Assembly (NCBI GenBank): GCA_031271375.1
Contig: JAISVU010000174.1
Span: 1 to 9,437 of the forward strand
Direction: 5' to 3'
Origin: Clostridiales bacterium
GTDB taxonomy: Bacteria; Bacillota; Clostridia; Lachnospirales; WRAX01
DNA: 9,437 bases
The notes beneath the pieces are model-generated. The model was not told the DNA's origin and made no database searches. It saw nothing but the letters and a program-made list of their open reading frames with translations. The position numbers and the translations under genes are program-made. This document shows positions 5,843 through 9,437 of the stretch, piece by piece; position 1 is the first letter of the stretch, and every line of letters begins with the position of its first letter.

Positions 5843-6826
5843 GTGGCAGTTTATATATTAAAACGGCTTGGGTTCATGGTTGTTGTATTCTTTATAGTCA
5901 CTATGATGCTTTTTTTGATATTCAAGGCCGTCCCTGTAGACCCGGTAAACCTGTGGCTCGCGGACACGGGCGCCAATGTGAAGCCCGAGCAGTACGAGCA
6001 GATGCGTCAGCAGGTTATTAGTCAGCTCCGCCTGGACCAGCCCCTGGCGATTCAATATGTCTACTGGATATCAAACCTTATTTCGGGCAACATGGGCTAT
6101 TCGGGCTTTCACAAGGCCCCCGTGAGGCAGGTGGTCAGCTCGCCGATAAGGGCCACGGTTAAGATGAATATCGTGAACCTGGTTCTTGTATTCATCATAT
6201 CCATCCCGCTTGGCATACGGAGCGCGGTTAAACGCGGCAAAGCCTTTGACAACAGCGTCCAGGTAGTAACGATACTGGGGTACAGCCTCCCTACGTTTAT
6301 AACCTGTATACTCGCCATCTGGCTGCTTGCGGTGAAGATTCCCCTTTTTGAAATGGGGGGCATGGCGACGCCGAACCTTAAAGGAAGCTGGCTGACGCTG
6401 GAACTGGACAAGATTAAGTACATGATACTGCCGCTTATCGTTATGACCTTCACCAGCCTGGGCGGGCTTACGCGCTATATCCGCGCGGCGATGATCGAAG
6501 CCCTGTCGCTGGACTGCGTGCGCACGGCCCGGGCAAAGGGCCTTAAAGAAAAGGTCGTCATTTATTCGCACGCGATGAGGAACGGGCAGATTACGGTTAT
6601 AACAGCCCTTACAAACTGGTTTATAGGGATTTTCGGCGGTTCGCTGATGATTGAGAACCTATTCCTGTGGAACGGCATGGGCCGCGTTATGTTCATGTCC
6701 GTTAGGAATAACGACTGGGCCGTCGTGTTCGCAATGTCGATGTTCTATGTACTCATCGCCCTTGTAGGCCATCTTTTTGTAGACTTGATCTATGCCGCGG
6801 CAGACCCGCGCATACGTCTTACATAG
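5843..6826 (+). CDS. Peptide ABC transporter permease, OppB/DppB type
   Basis: 327-residue integral membrane subunit that forms one half of the peptide translocation channel. Six hydrophobic segments are visible, near residues 9-29, 103-125, 137-163, 192-209, 250-275 and 293-318. The N-terminal YILKRLGFMVVVFFIVT is the usual BPD-transporter start, and the large loop after TM1 contains the typical SGNMGYSGFHKAPV stretch. The EAA coupling loop, which contacts the ATPases, is at about 212-246 (AAMIEALSLDCVRTARAKGL). The GTG start follows AAAGGAG by 8 bases. The gene ends 11 bases before the next start, and the ribosome site of the next gene overlaps its stop codon, which suggests translational coupling. 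It would pair with the RCC1-bearing OppC-type subunit. Length and motifs are normal. Confidence 0.95.
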   Translation: MAVYILKRLGFMVVVFFIVTMMLFLIFKAVPVDPVNLWLADTGANVKPEQYEQMRQQVISQLRLDQPLAIQYVYWISNLISGNMGYSGFHKAPVRQVVSSPIRATVKMNIVNLVLVFIISIPLGIRSAVKRGKAFDNSVQVVTILGYSLPTFITCILAIWLLAVKIPLFEMGGMATPNLKGSWLTLELDKIKYMILPLIVMTFTSLGGLTRYIRAAMIEALSLDCVRTARAKGLKEKVVIYSHAMRNGQITVITALTNWFIGIFGGSLMIENLFLWNGMGRVMFMSVRNNDWAVVFAMSMFYVLIALVGHLFVDLIYAAADPRIRLT

Positions 6827-6837
6827 GGAGGGCCACA

Positions 6838-8598
6838 GTGAGCGACGCCAAAAAAGACAAAAAGAAGAAATTATCCATATACGAGGAAGAAAAGGTTCAA
6901 AGCCCGCTGCGCACAATGGTAAGGATGTTCTTTACGCGCAAGATAACGATACTGGGCCTGAGCGTCTTCGGTTTCGTTGTTTTGAGCTGCCTTATCCTGC
7001 CGTTCTTCTTCCCGACTGAAAGGCTTTTCGTTGATTCGACCCAGCGCAACCTGCCTCCCAGCGGCAATTTTATGAAATTCCCGAAGACGCTTGAGGGGAA
7101 TGTGAGGCAAATCAGCGCGGGCAACGCCTTCGCCGCCGGAATCGACAATGACGGCAACGTGCATGTTTGGGGCAACCTCAACGAAGGGCTGCGGGCCGTT
7201 CCCGAAGGGATGGGGAACGTGGTTCAGGTGTCTGCGGGCCTTTCGCATGTTCTGGCTTTGAACGACCGGGGAGAGGTGTTCACCTGGGGCAACGACAGGG
7301 GCGGGGTGTTTAAGCTCCTTGATATCCCCGGTGAAGCGCAGGAAGGCGATATCGTAGAAATATACGCCGGAGACCAGATTTCCGTCGCGCTGGACAGCGG
7401 GGGCGACATCCATGTCTGGGGAAACCAAAACATCGTCTCCATACGCGCCAGCGGGGTAAGAGGCAGGGTTAAACAGATCGCCCTTAACAACCTCACTGCG
7501 ATCGCCCTGCTGGACGACGCGACCGTCGCCTGCCTTTCGATCGTTTCGGTTCCGTTTGACAGGATACCCGAGGAGATTCAAGGGCGCACCGTGAAAATAG
7601 CCTCGAACGACAAAGCCTGTATCGCGCTCCTTGACGACGGCACCGTGACCGCGTGGGGCCTTAATGAAAACGGGCTTCTGGACATCCCGGAGAACGTACA
7701 GGGCCGGGTTAAAGACGTCGCGGGCGGGCGTTCCCATTTTACCGCGCTTCTGGACGACGGCACGGTGGAGAGCTGGGGCTCGAATTTATTGAAGCAGGCC
7801 GATTCGCCGTCAGTCAGCGGCATAGAACAGATTGCGGCAAGCTATTACCAGAACTACGCCGTGGACGGAAACGGGAAGATAACGACCTGGGGATTGAAGG
7901 GCTATTTCTTCGGCACCGACGATTACGGGCGCGACATCTTTTCAAGGCTTTTGGCCGGCGGGCGCGTTTCGCTCTTTGCCGGGGCGATTTCGATAATTAT
8001 TTCATCCGTGCTGGGTATCATTATCGGCTCGATATCCGGGTACTTCGGCGGCAGAGTGGACGTCCTGCTCATGCGTTTCGCGGAGATATGGTCGGCAATA
8101 CCGTTCCTGCCCATTGCGATAATCCTCTCATACATACTTGCGGGGAACCTCGGCGAAGTAGGAAGGCTTATAATGACGATGCTTATTCTGGGCATTCTGG
8201 GCTGGCCCGCCATAGGGCGGCTTGTGCGCGCCCAGATGCTGGCAGCCAGGGAAAACGACTATGTTCTGGCAGCCAGGGCTATGGGCGTCAACACAAGAAA
8301 TATCATCTTCAGGCACATATTTCCCAATATTCTTACCATTGTGGCCGTGAACCTGATGATCAGGCTTGCCGGGAGCATTCTTTCGGAGTCTATGCTTTCA
8401 TATCTCGGGATGGGCATTATGGAGCCGACGCCCACATGGGGAAATATGTTAAGCGGAAGCCAGAACCTTACAGTTATTACGGTTTATTGGTGGAGATGGG
8501 CATTCGCCGCCATCTTTCTTGGCCTCTCGACCCTAAGCCTGAACATCATAGGGGACGGCGTCCGCGAAGCCATCGACCCCAAAGCTTCGGGCAGATAG
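6838..8598 (+). CDS. Peptide ABC transporter permease, OppC/DppC type, with an inserted seven-blade RCC1-like propeller
   Basis: 586 residues, against about 300 for the family. Residues 1-35 are a Lys-rich cytosolic tail and the OppC N-terminal motif (SPLRTMVRMFFTRKITILG); TM1 is about 36-58. Residues 89-355 are an RCC1-like propeller of seven repeats starting at 91, 130, 174, 213, 253, 293 and 331, each with a xISAG-like turn, an AL-DDG-like hairpin and a terminal WG. Repeat 4 has lost its WG. The normal permease resumes at FGTDDYGRDIFSR (358-370), followed by five membrane segments and the EAA loop (about 462-497, MLAARENDYVLAARAMGV). By topology the propeller lies outside the membrane, beside the binding-protein docking surface. 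The GTG start follows GGGAGGG. Docking, sensing or wall attachment are possible roles, all inferred. The frame is continuous with no sign of an assembly join. Confidence 0.95.
   Translation: MSDAKKDKKKKLSIYEEEKVQSPLRTMVRMFFTRKITILGLSVFGFVVLSCLILPFFFPTERLFVDSTQRNLPPSGNFMKFPKTLEGNVRQISAGNAFAAGIDNDGNVHVWGNLNEGLRAVPEGMGNVVQVSAGLSHVLALNDRGEVFTWGNDRGGVFKLLDIPGEAQEGDIVEIYAGDQISVALDSGGDIHVWGNQNIVSIRASGVRGRVKQIALNNLTAIALLDDATVACLSIVSVPFDRIPEEIQGRTVKIASNDKACIALLDDGTVTAWGLNENGLLDIPENVQGRVKDVAGGRSHFTALLDDGTVESWGSNLLKQADSPSVSGIEQIAASYYQNYAVDGNGKITTWGLKGYFFGTDDYGRDIFSRLLAGGRVSLFAGAISIIISSVLGIIIGSISGYFGGRVDVLLMRFAEIWSAIPFLPIAIILSYILAGNLGEVGRLIMTMLILGILGWPAIGRLVRAQMLAARENDYVLAARAMGVNTRNIIFRHIFPNILTIVAVNLMIRLAGSILSESMLSYLGMGIMEPTPTWGNMLSGSQNLTVITVYWWRWAFAAIFLGLSTLSLNIIGDGVREAIDPKASGR
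7102..7902 (+). other. RCC1-like beta-propeller coding segment inside the OppC-type gene
   Basis: This stretch encodes residues 89-355. Seven repeats with a period of 38-44 residues are visible. The best conserved are QISAG...VHVWGN, QVSAG...VFTWGN, EIYAG...IHVWGN, then KIASN...VTAWGL, DVAGG...VESWGS and QIAAS...ITTWGL. Repeats 4-6 keep an exact 40-residue period (units starting at 206, 246 and 286, each with xxQGR or VRGR then ALLDD), which suggests more recent duplication. Seven is the blade number of RCC1, so the propeller appears complete. Both ends of a closed propeller lie close together, which explains how it can sit in a loop without breaking the permease. Confidence 0.9.
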
Positions 8599-8610
8599 GA
8601 GGACGGGATT

Positions 8611-9437
8611 ATGCCGCTATTAGAGATAAAGGACCTTCATACTTTCTTTACAACAAAGCGGGGAACCGTTAAGGCTGTCAACGGCGTTTCCTATTCGGTG
8701 AACGCCGGGAAGACTTTGGGCATCGTAGGCGAATCGGGGAGCGGCAAGTCCGTTTCCGCGATGAGCATCCTGCGCCTCCTTGACGGGAACGGCTATATAG
8801 ACAGCGGGGAGATTTTGTTTAACGGCCAAAACCTCGTTACCCTCCCTATAAACGACATGTATAAAATACGCGGGAACGACATCTCCGTTATATTCCAGGA
8901 ACCGATGACAAGCCTTAACCCGGTCTTCTCCGTTGAGAGGCAAATAGGCGAGTCTTTCACAACCCATCAGGGCATGAGCAAGAAGGAGGCTTACGCCAAG
9001 TCTGTGGAAATGCTCCGGGACGTTAAGATACCCAACCCGGAAGTCGTGGCGAAGCAGTATCCCTTCCAGCTTTCGGGCGGGATGAGGCAGAGGGTAATGA
9101 TAGCGATGGCTTTGGCCTGCCGCCCCAACCTCCTTATCGCGGACGAGCCGACCACGGCCCTGGACGTTACGATTCAAGCCCAGATACTGCGGCTTATGAA
9201 CGACCTGAAAAAAGAGAAGGGGACTTCGATACTATTTATCACCCACGACCTCGGGGTAATATACCAGATGGCAGACGATGTGGCTGTCATGTATTGCGGG
9301 CAGGTTGTGGAGATGGCCCCGGTCGAGGTCATTTTTAAGCGCCGCGAGTTCTCCCACCCTTACACCGAGGGGCTGTTGAAGTCCATCCCCAGGATGGATA
9401 CGCCGGTCGGCGCGAAACTTGACGTAATTGAGGGCGT
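8611..9437 (+). CDS. Peptide ABC transporter ATP-binding protein, OppD/DppD type (3' end outside window)
   Basis: The cytosolic ATPase subunit that powers the permease pair. The visible 275 residues contain Walker A GESGSGKS (40-47), Q-loop FQEPMTSLNP (Q96), signature LSGGMRQR (154-161), Walker B LLIADEP (174-180), D-loop ALD (183-185) and the switch His in FITHD (H212). The C-terminal part enters the oligopeptide-specific extension (REFSHPYTEGLLKSIPR), where OppD/DppD proteins of this group usually continue to about 320-340 residues, so 50-70 residues are missing at the window edge. The ATG lies 12 bases after the permease stop, and the ribosome site AGGAGG overlaps that stop (TAGGAGG). An OppF/DppF ATPase is expected next, outside the window. 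Confidence 0.95.
   Translation, partial: MPLLEIKDLHTFFTTKRGTVKAVNGVSYSVNAGKTLGIVGESGSGKSVSAMSILRLLDGNGYIDSGEILFNGQNLVTLPINDMYKIRGNDISVIFQEPMTSLNPVFSVERQIGESFTTHQGMSKKEAYAKSVEMLRDVKIPNPEVVAKQYPFQLSGGMRQRVMIAMALACRPNLLIADEPTTALDVTIQAQILRLMNDLKKEKGTSILFITHDLGVIYQMADDVAVMYCGQVVEMAPVEVIFKRREFSHPYTEGLLKSIPRMDTPVGAKLDVIEG

Noticed and set aside
6871..7737. 288-codon open frame on the minus strand opposite the OppC-type gene
   Set aside because: Translation has no family features and the opposite strand encodes a well-defined permease and propeller.
7102..7902. RCC1 segment as a sequencing or assembly chimera
   Set aside because: Both joins are in frame, base composition matches the flanks, seven full repeats are present, and permease motifs resume exactly at the conserved FGTDDYGRD boundary.

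Overview
The window looks like a chromosomal segment of a Gram-positive, Clostridia-type bacterium (Bacillota). The reasons are strong AGGAGG-type ribosome sites, GTG and TTG starts, sigma-A-like promoters, a lipobox-bearing solute-binding protein, and a family mix (an Rpn-like fragment, MgtC/SapB, a COG1228-type amidohydrolase, an Opp/Dpp operon) usual in that group. This assignment is inference; no rRNA or marker gene is present.

Layout. 1-443 (+) is the C-terminal end of an Rpn/PD-(D/E)XK-type protein cut by the window edge. 479-1159 (-) is a PPP-type metallophosphoesterase that appears to start at a non-standard ATA codon. It is divergent from an MgtC/SapB membrane protein (1369-2064, +), and each gene has a recognisable promoter between them. 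The mgtC-like leader holds a terminator-like hairpin. Between the MgtC gene and a convergent amidohydrolase gene (2225-3400, -) lie two unusual palindromic structures. One is a 56-base hairpin. The other is a cloverleaf of three abutting perfect hairpins inside an outer stem, which also supplies the last eight codons and the stop of the amidohydrolase. 3401-3872 has no gene; it holds the amidohydrolase promoter, an inverted pair of 8-mer tandem repeats (MITE-like), a 24-base dyad, a near-consensus promoter and a structured 5' leader.

3873 to the window end is an Opp/Dpp-type peptide ABC transporter operon in the usual order: lipoprotein binding protein, OppB-type permease, OppC-type permease, OppD-type ATPase (cut by the window end). 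Gaps between the last three genes are 11-12 bases, so they are probably translationally coupled. The 89-base gap after the binding protein contains a GC-rich hairpin.

The most striking object is the OppC-type permease (6838-8598). It is 586 residues long instead of about 300, because a complete seven-repeat RCC1-like beta-propeller (residues about 89-355) sits in the extracytoplasmic loop between TM1 and the conserved FGTDDYGRDIFSR motif. The permease parts on both sides are intact and in one frame, so this is a genuine domain insertion that places a propeller on the outer face of the importer, where the substrate-binding lipoprotein docks.
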